A DNA stretch of 64,000 bases, taken from Ectocarpus siliculosus. Lineage: Eukaryota; Sar; Phaeophyceae; Ectocarpales; Ectocarpaceae. Positions 24,179 to 39,100 of the stretch are shown here, in pieces (within the stretch, counting starts at the first letter, position 1; each line of letters opens with the position of its first letter). The notes under the pieces were generated by a model, which was not told the DNA's origin, did not search any database, and saw only the letters and a list, made by a program, of their open reading frames with translations. The position numbers and the translations under genes were made by a program. Location: the NCBI GenBank assembly GCA_000310025.1, contig FN649727.1, forward strand, positions 4,349,333 through 4,413,332, in the 5' to 3' direction.

Positions 24179-27100
24179 GTCGCGGAGGGGCACGGAACAT
24201 GAGGCTGGGGGATGGGGGCTACAAGAGAGGCTAGAGTTTGGGGTTACCGCTGCTGCTGTTCTACGCATGGTGTTATCCTCTAAAGTTAGCTCCTTGTGCA
24301 AGAAAGGCACGTGCTGTATTTGCCCTCCTGCCGTTGCGGCCTAACCCGCTCGTTGCCGTGTTTTGCGGTGCATGCACGTGTTTCTTGTAAAGCCTCGTTC
24401 CTGATTATCTTTTCGACGTTATAGTCCTCGCATACGTGGAGAGACAGAAAGCGCGCGCGCGCGAGAAGGCGGCCGGAGCTCTAAGGGCGCGGGCCGGGAA
24501 TAACAGGTGTCTAGTCAGACCCTGGCTCCCCCCAAAACCTCTACCACAACACATCAAACCCAAGGCCCTCACGTGCTTCATGGCGCAAATTTCGCAGAGG
24601 GAGCCGGCTTTACACAGCAGACAGCCCTGCTCAGGGGTTGCCGGTGGCGAGGTCGTTGAACGGCGATTATTACAGGTCACAGAGACACAGTACATACAAC
24701 CGACGAGTCAGGCAGGCATTCAAAACCTTCACACCGCAGGGCGGATGTGTCAGAAAAGGCGGGTGGAGGGAAATATTTGTGACAAACAGTGTAACACAGC
24801 TGGAGAGGTAGTTGAACAGCCTACTATCTGCAGCAACTCTAAGAACAGATCCACCGGAGAAGGATGGGTCATGGGGAAACGATAATGGTCACAGGTACCT
24901 TCAGGCAGTCTCGAGGCCCGATCCCAACTTCGACGGCATGACAGCGTCACAGATAGCTCAACACACAGAGGGGTCAACGGTGCCTCTTCAAAACATTCTC
25001 ACCCTACTTCTCCTTCCCTGCGCCTACCCCAAATAGCCCTCTCCCCCATAGTCCTCGAATCCTTTTCTTTCTCCCACCTTGATGGCATCCCCTCTACCCC
25101 ACTGGTCGTACGCGGCGAAGAAGGTCTCGAACTCCCTGAGCACCTCCGCGTTGAAGGCGTCTGCCTGCACGGCTCTCTTGTACACCGTCTCCACGTCGGC
25201 CGAGTCCTGCATCGCTGCCATGACGGCGGTGGTCACGTACTTGCCGGCGCAGCAGTGCGTCACCTTTCCGGGGGAACGCCTTGCCCCCGTCGTGCCGAAC
25301 ACTTCCACCTTTATTCCGGAAGGAAGGAAGGAGGGGGAGGCGAGGGGCAGGGGGGGGGGCGCAGTCTGGAAGTGTCTTGCTTGCATGGGATTTGTGCAGC
25401 CAGGCACAGCACGACCAGCGGTTCCACCTATCCATGAGAGGACGACAGTGAGAGCTGCAGATTTCACTTCGTTGACTCTCGGGTCTGCATCTCGAGCAAC
25501 GGTCGCAGCACGCCAGGCCTGTTCCACGACAGGCATATGCCACTTAAGTACGCACACGGCCAAGTCCACGGATTGTTGAAGGAGCACAGCTCGGGGATGC
25601 GTCTTCACCCTACCGGCACAACCATCGGTTCGATTGTCGCGGTGTCTGACCTGCGCCATATGGAGGAAGTCAAACCCTTGCAACTGGACGCGCACGTAGC
25701 GCGCCATTGTTTGGTCTGGGCACCTCCAAACCAAGCACCTTTGCTCCTAGCAAACGGCAGCAAAGAAGGTGAGAAACCGTGGGGGGGAAGGGGGCGCGTG
25801 GAGGTCAGGTCTGTCCATCCATACCTTGGCCTTTTCCTCCGCCTGACTACTTCCTCTTTGTCGTGCGTTTTCTGGGTATACCGCGCGAGAATTGTGTGTT
25901 ACAATTAGGGACTCGATGTATGGCACCAATGTGCATGAAAGTCACAGCCCGTTGCACGTAGCAGCCGGACCAGGGCATCGACCGATCTCTGTGTTGGTAA
26001 AACGTGCCTCCTTGAAGTGAGCACGAGCGACGGCAGTGTTCATGGCGTCCAGCAGAGCCGCCCCGCCAACGTCATCCTTGAAAGGCTCCTGGGAGGCCAT
26101 CACCCAGCACGGAAAAAGCCTCTTCGCGTAAAAGTTGCGCTCCATGGATGGATCCTTGGGCTCGTCGCACCTGTTCCAGATCTTGATACATAAGTACGGG
26201 CATCGAAGATGTAAGGAGATGTCGGATCTACTCGCAGGTTCGGATTGGTCGAGTGAAAGGGAGGGTTATCGTGTAGATACGGATAAAAACTGGCGAGGAT
26301 TCGCGAGGTCAGCGTGGGTGTTCGTTCCGTACCGCGCACGAAGGTCTGTATGTGGGGGGCACCGGCATATGGCTTGTCTCATTGAAAGAATTTACCTTTT
26401 AATCCACAAATCTCTCGAAACCAAGGAAAATGGTTCCATTTCTGGCCGCTAAAAGCTCTCAACATGGGTGTACAAGGTCTGCCATTCGCCCCTTCCCCTT
26501 CCGAAAGCGCCCCTCGCCTTGGTTCTAACACTTTTATCCATGTTCCCGTCAGTTTTCACTTGCTCCCCGCCCTTAGAAACGTCGCTGGCATTGGCCTGCG
26601 TCGTTGATAACGTGCTTTCTCGCACATTTCGGGGAACCTGATACAACTACAACACGAGCACAGCAGTAGTCCTGTATATTGCGGGCAATGTGCAGAAAGC
26701 GCAGCAACTTCAGGATTCTGGAGTCAGGAGCCTAAAAAATATCCAATTTTCCAGCGCCTAAGAACTTAGCCTCACCCCACACTTGAACTTACACAGAAGA
26801 AGCCGCTGCACAGCTACCCCGCTGAGGAAATAAAGACCGTGCCTCGGGCAAGAGACGCAGTTGGTGGTACGGTAGAAATGTGTCGATCCCGCGGTTTACC
26901 GCATATGAAAAAACAGCAAACGTTAGCAAGGACGCTTTCCGCCAATACCTTCACTTGGTGCACGTGCACCAGCTGCCCCAGGTCTACCTCCCACCACCCC
27001 TGGGGGTCCTGCTGCGTGCAGGAGCACTTGCGGTAGTGGTCTCCGGACCGGTCCCCGTCGACCGCCATTCCCGCGCTCAGGCCGTCGTACACGCTGCTCT

Positions 27101-30100
27101 GGCGAGAGGGACGGCCCATGGCCAGGTTCTTGGGGCTCACGTATAGGCAGGTCACCAACTATGCGTTTGTAGCGCACAATTTTTCATAGAAACGAGTCAG
27201 GTTTGTAAGAAACGGTGGTGCGATGGGCCATCAAGACTGGAAATGTGGGCGTTCAAGGAAGAGGGGGGCGGGGAGGGGGGGGGGGGACTGGTGGATCGCA
27301 AGGCTCCTGACGGACGCTCACGGACAAAACTCATCTCCTGCCATCCCTACTACGCACGTCCCTCCTCCCTCTTCCGCTGGTAACGCTGAGTTACTCCGCT
27401 GCCACCGAGTACAAGCGTAAGAACCTGTCGCCTACTTATGAATAAGCAGGAACAACAATGATGAATGTTGTAGGTGTGACAGGGTCCTGGTGATCACGGA
27501 CGGGTCCCGCCGCTCCTGACCTGAGGAAAGTTGGCAAACTTTGTCGAGCGAGGCAGGCCGAGGCAGCCGTCGCGGTTGCTCCCCCACGTGTAGAGCTCCC
27601 CGTCCATCGTGCAGCAACAGCTGTGCCCATACCCGGCAGACACCTACCGTTTCAAGGACGCTTTGTGAAACGAGTACCCGGTTGTCGGCGTTCACAGAAA
27701 TGGACAAAGCAAGACGAATCGTATCGTGCCAAACACGAGCCGGAGGAAATAGCCGACCGCCTCCTCAAATGTGGTACACTATGCAACCCTGCCGCATCTT
27801 GCAGTCATCGTACGAGCCAACAAGACCGCATTTAAGGTGCCAAAAAACTGCTGTCGCCGGCGGCTACTGACGTAGCCACATACTACAACGTGCTGGACGT
27901 GCGTGCTCCTGCTGATTCTACTGCGTATGTACTTGCCTGCCTACCTGCCTACCCCACGTGGTAGCAGCCGCAGATCGAGTAATACCATGCAGTGAGGAAT
28001 TGCCGCTGAGAAGCTGTAATCACCTGCTTGACCATGACTTCATCCAGGCCCATGGTGGGCTTGAAGGCTGGACAGAAGGTTCCGAGAACGTTTGTGGAGC
28101 CGGCTTGATACACCCGCCCTCCCCTTAGAGCCTTCGCCCGGCCCTCACCCTCGCCCTCGTGTGCCTCTCGGACCGCCGTCAGCGCCTAGATGGGAAGGGG
28201 GCACAGATGTTAGGGGGGTGCACACTCACTACCACCTGGGCAGGGGGGGGGGTGGAGGGGGAAGAGGGCGTGCTCATGCTTTGCTTGCTTGGTAAAAATT
28301 GGTTGTTTTGAACACATCCCTTGGAGTGGATACGTCCGAGGTTCGGTGGAGGGCGGGCGGGGGGAGGGCTCTCTCTACCGCCCTCTTCCGGCCAATTAAA
28401 TGCTTGGTTTGCCTCCAACACTCCGTGTTGGTTGTCGTGTATCCCATGTTTCGGTCATTCACCCTCTGGCTCTCTCACTTGTAGTCTGTACCGGCCTTAC
28501 GGACACCTACCGTGAGAGTGTGAGCCATCGTACACCTTCACAGCACGTTTGCTCCACGGCCAAGAGGCTACCGATTCTGAAAAAGATTGTTTTGGAACGA
28601 TGTCTGTGACAGTTTCCCTTGCACACATCGATCGGTTTTCTCCCCCTTTTGGTTGCATAGTTGTCCAGCTTCGAAATATAGCCTAAGGGGCGCGCGATCA
28701 CTTGCACTTCTTTACGGCACGCACAGCACACCGATCGCACAAGCTACCACCACCTTACTATGTTTACTAGTTTCGTTCTGACCAGAGTGTGCGAGTTCCC
28801 GCAGCTAACCGCCCCGATCCTCTGCCCTCCCGTCGCCAACGACTCCACGAGCACCGGCTCGTACTGGGGACCGAGCCTCTCCTCTCCCAGCCCAAGCCTC
28901 CCGCCGTCTCCGCAGCCCCAGATGAACAGATGTCCCGATGCTGTCACGCACGCCGTGTGAGCCGCACCGCAGCTGATCTAGATTGTACGAAAGTGTGGAC
29001 ACGACCGCGTGGTGCACACGGCGAATTATCGAAGCGAGAAGGGGGTAGGGAAGAGCCTACGGGCATCACAACGTGTATCATGTGCAAAGATATTTTTGTT
29101 GTACAAGAGGGTAACGACATGATTGCTGCATGAGGGCGACGCTGTGAGATTTACGCAAGGTCTCAAGGGCTGGAAGGAATCCCTTTTCAGTTTTTGGCAT
29201 AAGCGTGGGGATGCCAGTGCCAAGGTCACCCTTACGGGAAAAGAGGCCTCGAACAAACGGTGTTGCACGCCCCAGTCGGTCCGTGTGCAGAGAGGCAGCG
29301 CCTTTTGGCTGCTGCCTCGTTGCATGTTTTTCACCTCCTTAACCTTGGTAGGCGAATCGACCATCACCCTGGTGGGCACGCTGCAGTACACGTCCCTATC
29401 CACCATGCCGAGCCCAAGCTGGTGTGGGCACACAAGATAGACGCAGGCAAGAACAGCAGAACCACCCAGATAAGCGGTAGCGGGGGGTCGAAAGAGCGCT
29501 AGCGTGTGGAGAGGACTATAGCTACCTTTCAGAACAGGGTGTCTCGCGTAAGGGCCTAAATTAACTCGACTCGCGGTCGATCGATCGACCGATCGATTCG
29601 TTATTTCGCCTGCTGTAACGCCGAACAAGACGACGCTATGTAACAAGTGAACGCGAAAATACTTCTCGACAATCAAGAACGGTGCCATGTACCCGAACAA
29701 GAGTCCTCCACCTCTCCAGGAGAGCGGCCCCGACGCCGCCATCTGAACGACGCAATTGCTACCTGCTAAGAACGCCTACGCCACGCGCAGCAGCACGTCA
29801 TGCCGAGGTAAGAAAAGGCGGTACACGTAGGGTTGGTTCCTTCAACGGCGACGGCGAAGACAGCCTCCATGACACGGAGAGAGAATCTAAGAATCTACCT
29901 TTCCTGTGGCAGCGCTCCCCCAGGTATACACTCTGCCGGATGTGGTGATGGCGCTGCTGTGGTTGTACCCGGCACTGGCCCTCAAGACGGGTCTCCCGGA
30001 GAACGCTTGTATGACGGTGGCAGCGGCGGCGTCAGCCTGTCCGAGTGTTATTGCTGCTGTTATTGTTGTTGTTGTTGTTTCTGTGTCTTGTTGCTAGTCA

Positions 30101-33100
30101 AGATGATGTTGTTGGTGTTGTTTTTTTGTGATCCGCTACCTGAGTATGGAAAATTCGCGTCGGGTTGAATAAAAACAAACAGAAGAGCTAAAACGTGCAC
30201 TGGTACCTGCTAGATCGTCTTAAAAAACAGCTGTAGCTGGAGGTTCTCACAAAACACAACGGCATGGTTTTACCCTGTGTATGCTTGCAATTGTTTGTAC
30301 TCCTAAACTATTGCAAATACTTCGAGTTGTAAGCTTTATGACGGGCAGGGGGCCAGGTAAGGGCTGTTTACCGGTAGCGAAGATCAAGAACGCATACCTT
30401 GCAAAGCCTTGCTAAGCACAGGCGGTGACCACGCGATCACGCACCTGAGGGTTTCCCCCCTGCGAAAGGTCAAGCCCTAAACGCCCGCTCGCACCGACGC
30501 CCCACGTGTAGAGCTGTCCCGACCTGTGCACGAGAAGCACGTGGTTCGCTCCGGCCGATATCGCCACCGCTGCATCATTCGCCTACCGTGCGTGGTGGGG
30601 GTCGGTGTTGGCGGTGTGTGGTGATGCCGGCAGCGGCGTTGGTGGTGGCGTCACTGAGGTCGCTGTCGCAACGGGTGATCATACTGTTGAAATTTACGCC
30701 TGTACGGGTATCCGTTCGTAACGTCTGGACAGGTGTGCGAGGCAGCCAAAGCGCTGGAAGAAAACCCCACGCAGTTTGTTTCACCCTCTAGGTAGCGTTT
30801 GGAACTCTCCTTCGAAGGAACGAAGCACGACCCCTGCCCCTCCCCGTCTTAATATATTCCTCCCGCCTTTGCTCTGCCACACGGAAGGCCGCAATCAGTC
30901 GGTTTCGACCTACGTTCATTTGCATAAAAAGAAAATGATTCATCAGTCGTTTTCTCGCCAATTACGTCTCTCGCCAAGATCTGAGCCAAACCGTGTGATG
31001 AATGCCCCAACCAGATATTGCTGCCATTCTAACGGGAGTGGGTACTCTCTTCAGAAGGGATGGAACGGTACCCTTGCCTCCCCCCTTGTCCTCGTGCCTT
31101 GCCCTTTCCCACAAACTCATCTTCGCCCTCGCCCCGACTTGCGTGACCTGCGTCTCCAGTCTCGATCCGCTGTCAATCCCGTGATATAACGGTACCACGA
31201 CGTCCGACAGCGGCGTCTTGTTTGATTTGCAGCATTGGATACATACCAACGCCCGCCAGTCTAAAATTGACACCGGCAAGTGCTTGGCCAAATGACCCAC
31301 CCACTCACCCGTGGGCTGCGCATTTCTGCCGCCCTCTCCGTAATGCCACCCAGGTTAACTTGGAGGCTGTTCCCGCGAGGGGTGAAGACGGGACTTGCGT
31401 CGTCTCGGGCCTTTGCCATCCGCTCCCGCCATTGACTGTACACGTGCTCCCCCCTATTGTGTGTGTTTTTTACAACCGGGCGTGGTGGGCGCGTGTGGTT
31501 CTTAGCCAAACAAACGTCGACCGCACTAGCTGGCTAGCCAGTAACAGGGCGCCGTGTGTCGGTCTGTGTTCTAGATAGATACGTGTGCACAACCACCACA
31601 GGTTGGGACCCTTGTATCGATTGGCGGGGCAACGAGCGGGGGGGCAGGCCCTGTCGGCCGCCGTGTTGTCAGTGGCGTGATCCATCCAGAGTCCAAGGGC
31701 AAGATGTTTTTTTTTTCGTGCTGTCGCTGCGTGAGAAACCCGCCGCACGCAAGTGGGTGAACGCGCCCGCACAAGGTACGCCGCCAGTGAGCTGAGACTA
31801 TGCTTACGTCGTGTTGCTTCGGGGCTTATCGTTCTCGTTTTTCCCGTCTTGGTGGCTTCGGCAAACTTGAACGGGCTCACCTGGCGTATTGAGAGCCCAA
31901 GCCGGCCTCCTCGTTGGCTTTCTTTATTGCCGCATCCTCGGCCTGTATCTCCCTGAGGGGGGCCCACATTTCCTCGATCTCCAGCCGCAGACTCTTGCCC
32001 ATCACGTTCTTCCCCTTTTCGTACATCTAGTTCTCCGTCGGGGTCGTTGTCGTCGTCGTCATCGTCGTCGTCGTTGTTGTTGTTGCGAGGGTAACACACA
32101 ACGGGCGACGTAAGAGGGAAACGAAGATGGCACAGGAAGTGGGTGCAGGTGGTTCCTGAAGAGCGCAGCATGCGTGACTCGAATTTCGTTCCGAACACCC
32201 TTGGTGCAACGAACAGAAAAAGGTTGACTGACCATGCCTACAATGCCTACAATGCCTACAATGTATCCCTGAGAGGGGAACGGGGAATGCGAAGAGTTGC
32301 GTTCATGCTACGACGTAGAAACTGCGCCGACAAGCGGATTCTTCGCCAAGAAACGACCATTTGCACTCCTGATGCTTTCCTTCCACGGCAAAGCCCCACG
32401 TCCCTGCGACGACCGACTGCAATATCGAACTCAGGTACGTGAGCACTCGTGACTGATCCCCCCCCTCCCCCCCCCGGTGTTTATCATCGGGGTTGGGTTT
32501 TCGTCGCTTGGCAACAACGCTGCAACACATGCCGATCGCTTCGTGAGCTCGACAACCAGCTTCGTGAGTTCGACAACCAGGTCACAGCTTTTTTTTGCCT
32601 TTTTTTTATTGCGGTAACCATATGGTGGTCGAGTAGATCATGCTGTGCGGGGTCGAGGACCCTCACTCCGGGCAAGGGGGATGACCGCACCACGTTGTGT
32701 TAAAATGGTCAAGCATCCTCGAGGCAGTTGCACAGTGCTTACAACTGTCTCTGGTTGTGAAAGCACCAGAAAATAAATTAGGTCATGCGCAGCTGTCATC
32801 CGTATGCAAGGAAGTAAGCACAAGATGCCGAATACCTTTAGCAGGATGCAGCGCACCCTTCATACGACTCGCCGAATCCCTCACGGCGCTTCGCGCTTGG
32901 TGATGTGAGAGTCTGGCCCGGTGAGAACCCGGCGTGCTCCGTCCCGGCTTTGTAGGGATTCGAGGTCAATGGTCTAACGACTACGGCATGCACGACTACG
33001 AGTACCCCCCCCCCCCCCCTCCCTGCCCCCGCTAACCTCCGCACTAGCCACGCGGGCGCCCCCCAGCGATTAATGTTTGGCATGACAGTCAACCCGGGGT

Positions 33101-36100
33101 CGTATCAATGGAAAACACCCACATGCAGAGTCTCGAGCTCCAGTTGGCGGATCTGCCGGTGTTGACGCTCCCCGAGAACCTTTTCAATAGCGAGTCATGG
33201 CGGTGGTCAGAGAGTGAAATCGATGGAATGTCAGCGATATTAGGGCCAGCCGACGTTCACACCACGTTTTATGTAGCTCTGCCACCTGAGGGAAATGTGT
33301 AGTACACGTCTCACCACTAAAAATGGGGGGACTGTCGCCATAGTAAATAGAACGAAAACACACGCAACACACCTGAGGGAAATACCGCGAACGCAGCAAT
33401 GTGGCAACCAATTAATCGAGCTACAGATGTTTCAACGATCAGGTGTCATTTGTTGTTGGGTAGACGTTGGTCGTGGTGGCGGATGTAAGCTCCCGGTGTC
33501 GTCGAGGAGACGAGGGGTCAGCAAGGGGCGTCGATAGAGGGGCTCTGGTGAAAGTCCCGTGCTTACGATTATAGAGCAGATTACGCCGATATGCTAATGC
33601 GTCTTCTAGAGGAAGGTTTCAAACTATGGCCAATCGGTATGGTGTGAAACCCATGCTTTTAAGTTTACTACTGTAGAGGGGGAAGTACAGTTGTGGAACA
33701 CGTTTGATTCGCGAGGTGCAAAGGGCATATGATGCAAAAGTGATGTGACTACAAAGTGTACCGGGTTCTTTACGAAGACGATGGACATCGTCAGTCGACG
33801 TAGTTGGTTGTTGGTTCGAGAGAGGTGGGTAGCGCGCCAACACGTCGCACAATCCAGAAACGCGAAACGATGCAACAACGTCGAAAACGGCGACGGTGTT
33901 ACTCACTCGAACAGTTTTTTCTGGGAATGGCGCCGTCTTTGTTGTGGAAAAACTACAGCCCGAGAGAGGCGGGCGATGGCGATAAGTCAGACGGGGACGC
34001 CCCTTTACCAACATGAGTACGCAAACAGTCATTGACCGTATCGAAGTGCAACGAACGCCGAACCTTTTTCTCCAAGACGATATCTTTGTGGAGCAGATCA
34101 AGCAGCTCATCCTTGTTCATGTCCTCCACATGCTTGCCCCTGCACTGCAAGCTGTACTTAACTTCCGCATGCCTACGCGCGCGTTTGACGGTGCGGTGGA
34201 GGCGACATGCCGTGTCAACGGCGGCCGTAACACGGACAGCGGGCGGGAGTCATCACAAAAGAAACGGACGACACGTATATAGATCTGTTCACATCTACAG
34301 GCCATACGCGCTGGCAGTAGTCTAACCCCCATGAACGGCATGTAAGAGGACGGCGTAGTTCAAGCACGAAGACAAGTGCAACGAAACCATCAAATGTACC
34401 CAGTGGCACGGTGCCGGCGTCTAACGGCAACACAATATCATAAGAACCACAGCCGTGGATTTGCAAGGGTGGCGGTGCAGTCTAGACAACAAGCTCGGCG
34501 CAAACGAGCCCTCGCAGCAACATATTATCAGCGCCCCAACATAATTCTTGCTCTTATTAATGATATCACCAACGGCCGGGTTCTTCCCAATACCCGGGGT
34601 ACGATGTCGAAGGCATGAACTTTACAACTTCTTGGATAGCTATGGCCCTTGTTCTAATGGTTTCCGAGCGAAGGGGGGGTTACATAGTGTCGTCATGAAT
34701 CGCCCACTCTTTTGTCTTTTGGACAACCTCTAACGGCTCCTCTCGTGATTCGTCTCACTCACTTGATCTTCGGGAGGATGGTGTACTTGATGTGGTGCAG
34801 CCTATGAATTGTCGGGGGAGGCTTCCAAACGCCATAGTACTGGGTCAGGGCGGTCAACTTCTCGATCTGCGAAGCAAGGCCGTCCAACATGAGCAACCCC
34901 GTGCCGGAGAGGATGGGTCGAACGTACTTAGCATGAGTCATGTAGGTGCTTCCAGACACAAACCAAATACCGGTAAAAACATACATTCAAACATGCCTAT
35001 TCACTTCATATGCGTGTACTCTTCAATTCATGTACGCACAACACATCTCCTCGACAGAGCACATGAAGTTCATAGTGGACCGAAGGACAGTCGACCAGAG
35101 AAAACCAAAAACGGAGAGGTCGTCTGAGTTTCTGAAACGCTGGACACTGAATCATTGTTTCTAGACGACAACGGAAACGCGGTACTGTAGATTCGCACCA
35201 TAGTCTGGAAGGCAAAACACACACATCTTTTTTTCATGTCAGCTCCTACCCTGGTTTCGCGAGAGTTTTACCTGCTTGCACTCCCCCACGCATAAACTAA
35301 TAAGTGTCATACACAACCAACAGTAATGTGGTTATCCTTGCCTCGTTCTCCTCGACGTTTTCCTTCTCTTCTGGGAATATCTCGTCCGGCTCCTGCTTCT
35401 GCATCGTCTGTAGCAGCAGCCGGCTCCTCTCTGTGGTGTCGCCCCTCCAGTGCTCCTGCCAGTGCGAGTCCGGCCCTATCTCGAACCACCAGTGATCCTT
35501 GCCGCCCCAGGCAAACCCCTGCTTGCACGTTCGTGTAGACCATACGTGTCGTTTGGTGCCGTTTTTTTCTCTTCAATTATGTTCGTTTGCCGTGTGTCTC
35601 TCTTCTTTATTTAGTGTTGCTGCTGGTGTCCTCAAATTGAGAACGGTTGTTTGAGCTTCTCACAGTACCTCCCCTTCTGCACTCTTCAACACCAAGAAAC
35701 GAACGTCTGTGGTTTCGCATTTATCAGAAAATGGCCCATGAGGACGTCCCTTGACTTGCGAACAAAGAAGTGAAAGTTTCCAAAAGCGACAAATCAAGGA
35801 AGCGATAAAATGCCAAACAAGGGTATTGAACCCATCGCTTGAACTTGGAAGCCAAGACAAGGCAATATGTATCTTAGGGTTCCAACGCTAACTAGGCGGG
35901 GAGCATTCGTCTCATCGAGTTTATCCCGTCCGCCAGGTCATCCTCACTCCACGGAGAAAGGGTTTGCACACAAAATAAAAATAGCGAAACAACCGTGCAA
36001 AGATGGTGTGTTCTGTCCTAGACAGCAGCACCTTTACTTGTCGAGTTTCTCATCAACGCCGAAACCAGCTCGATCACACCTAGATAGCACGTGTGGGAGG

Positions 36101-39100
36101 TGGTGGGGCAACATAAATTGCTCCTGCAATAATGCTGTTGCTGGAGGTAGCCTAGAACTTGAGACGAAGCCAGACAAAAATAAAAGTAGGTTGGCTCGAG
36201 ACAAACAGGCCGTTTTAACCCATCCAAGAGCAAGCACGCCCCACGCAGGCACGAAAGAAGGCGGCTTGGGGAAACCACACAACAATTTATACACAGTCTC
36301 AGTGGTAGTCTTCCACGTCTTTTGTATGTCTTGCTTCTCTCTCTCCCACACACCCTTGCTCCACGGCCCCCCTCTCAAAGGTTTGCCCGCGTATTTTGTG
36401 TTTGTCGATATACTATCACACGTTCGTGTGTTGCATTTGTACCTCTCCCAGTTCGCTGAAGGCGAACGCCGCGCTGTCGCTCGTCGTCACCGACGCAATC
36501 CGTCGGCCCCACAGCGCCGCCGCGCTCCTCGCCACGCACAGGCCGGCGAAGGGGCTTGTCCTCCTGTCGTCCTCCGGATCGACGTGGTTGTCCTGGTTGT
36601 CCGTCAACACCTCGTTCTCCATGGAAGTCTCCCCCTCAGCAGACTCGGCAGGGTCATCGGTCTTTGATGAAAGCGGGGGGGGCGTCACGTGGGGGGTGGG
36701 ACTCGGGGTGGTTATTAGGGAGAGGTCGTCTCTACATGGTGGCGTTCGTCGATTTGGTGCACGAGAGTGACGCGACCATCGCTCGTTCATCCCCCCCGTC
36801 CTTAGCATGCACTTCTTCGAGAAATCCCACCCCGTACTCAACGTCCTGACGTACTCATGCACGATAGATAGCCCCAACAGACAAGGGCCGAGAGGGCCCG
36901 CTGCCACCAACTCCAGTAACGCCCACTTCTTCTAAAGTACGTTCGCGGGCATGCTGAGCATCATGGCCCTCACGGTTTGGGTGCTGCTCCCAAGGCCCAT
37001 GGTTCTTCGCCGCCGCCGAGCGTGCTTCACGCCCAGCTTGATGGGTTCTGGTGCGGTTGCCGGGGGGTTGACGCGCGTGTTCCACATGCTCTGAAAGAGG
37101 CCGTTTCGATGGATATCAGCGACACGAAGCGGCCAGAAGGTTCAATGAGTCTGTGGTGTCCGTCCGATTTGCGGGTCTGTGGTGGCGTCCGGTGTGCGGT
37201 TGCGGGTTCCGCTGCTTTTGCAATCGTTCACGTTAGGCTTTCTTCAGAGTGCATGAAGCGAAACAAGAGCATCTTGTATATGCGGAAAGCGCATTTCCTT
37301 GAGCCGAGATAGAAAATTGTTCCAAATCAAGAATAAACCAACTTAGGCTAGTTGTTTTGGAAAATGCTCCCAGATGGGAATCCGGGGGACCACAGATAAT
37401 GCTCCACCCCCCCCTAAAAGCAGGAGGTCTGCGTACTGGATAGCAAGCAGAGCGCACCGAGGCGCTTCGTCAGTTCGTCCTCGCCTCACAGACCCCTGTG
37501 TGTTATCTAACCTGCAAGGCTGTACACTCCACTACTGTGAACTTCTCGGAGCCAAGTTTGGGCAGCTAGAGTGCAGTGTGCGCAGAGCATGCCTTTGATA
37601 TGAGTGCAAATTCACCATTTCCAGTTTGGAATTTCGAGCAGCTCCAGCTGGGAATTCATGAGGAATTCCAACCAGAATCGTCCAGCAATTCCAAATCGGA
37701 ATCCCTATTTTACCCAGCATGATGAACGCACACCGCACCCCAGCTCCCCAAACTTGGCTCGAAGAGGCTCACAGCAATGCACTGCGCGGTCTCGAAGGCT
37801 TGAATGCCAACGGGTCTCTGTGATGCGAGTACTGAGGGCCAAAGAGCGTTTGTGTGCTTTTCCAACGAAGTACGCTGAACTCCTGCGGCCTCATGTGGGT
37901 TTGGATGTAACAGGCATAAAATCGGGACTCCAGATCAGAAAAAATTCCATAACAACTGGCCTAGAGGGCGAATATTTCAAGTCAGTACTCACTTACACAC
38001 GTGTACACCACATGTGTCCGGGACGCACCCACGGAACCCCCTCCCCGAAGTCGCCTACCCACGCAGATGCAAGAGAGGGTGAAGCAATGTAATCCCAGTC
38101 ATGATGATTTTTCCCGAAGTCCCCCACTTCGCTCCCCTCCAGACCACCATTCAGATACAAATCAGTGTCCTGATCTTATTCAAGTCGGCTTACCTTGACA
38201 TCGTCGTAGTGGGCAAACTCGTGCTCTCCCTGTTTCAGCGTCCTCGGGGGCGGCGCGGTGAACTCCCCAAAGGGGCCAGTGCCGAACATCCAGACTGACC
38301 CGCCGGCGTCAAGGGCGGCCTTGAGCTCGCTCTTGGTCCGGCGCTGAGCCTTCTCGTACGCCCTTCGCTTGTCCTTAAGGAGCAGCTGCCACTTCGCCCA
38401 CCTCTCGGCTTCGGCCATGGCTCGCCGTTCCCTTTTTCAACGACGAGGACGACACCAAGACCAACACCAACGTCGACAACGACAACAAACCGTCGACAGG
38501 GGAAGAGAGCAATCAGATAAGAATAGTACCGAATAACAAGGAAGGAAAAAGGGGTGCAGAACGTATACACCAACATGAAACTGGAGCAACGAAAAACACC
38601 TCTTTAGGTAGCGGAGCAGAGGCTGCTGTTTAGAATTTGGGTAAACTATATTCCCTCCATTTCGTTAGCAAACGCAAACACCCCGGTAGGCGGTACCATC
38701 GTTTGTGACTCGAGACGGACGCCAATCACTGCGAAACGATGCATATTTACGAAAACAGAGACAAACCCACAAGGCGTCCCCCTCGACCATCGACAAAGAA
38801 CAGCAGTGAACTCGTAAAACTTGTTTGTCCCCACCTGTCCTCTTCGGCATCGAGGATTTGCTCCAGCATGTTGTAGAGCGTCCGGTTGGTGGCGATCTTG
38901 GGGATCTTGACCCCTCTTTCGAGAAGCTCCTTCTTGACGTTGGTCATCCGGACCCAGATCTTCTTAAACTCGGCGTACTCGATGTAGCCGGACTGGTCGG
39001 TGTCGTACTTCTTAAACATCTCCTCCAGTTTCATCTCCGTCGTCTGGTGAAAGGAAACCATCGTGTAAGGGCTTCAGGTTTTCAGAACGGAGGGAGGGGG

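Noticed and set aside
30962-31300. Minus-strand frame around 31060-31160 as an extra exon of the EF-hand/RCC1 gene
   Set aside because: The flanking exons already join in phase without it, and its donor would break the phase.
32040-32090. GTC/GTT trinucleotide run read as poly-Asp on the minus strand
   Set aside because: It lies outside the supported exon (32026-31881), upstream of its acceptor, so it is a simple repeat.
33108-33302. Plus-strand ORF of 64 codons starting MENTHMQSLELQ
   Set aside because: It is short, has no splice sites or homology I recognise, and is antisense in an intron of the EF-hand/RCC1 gene.
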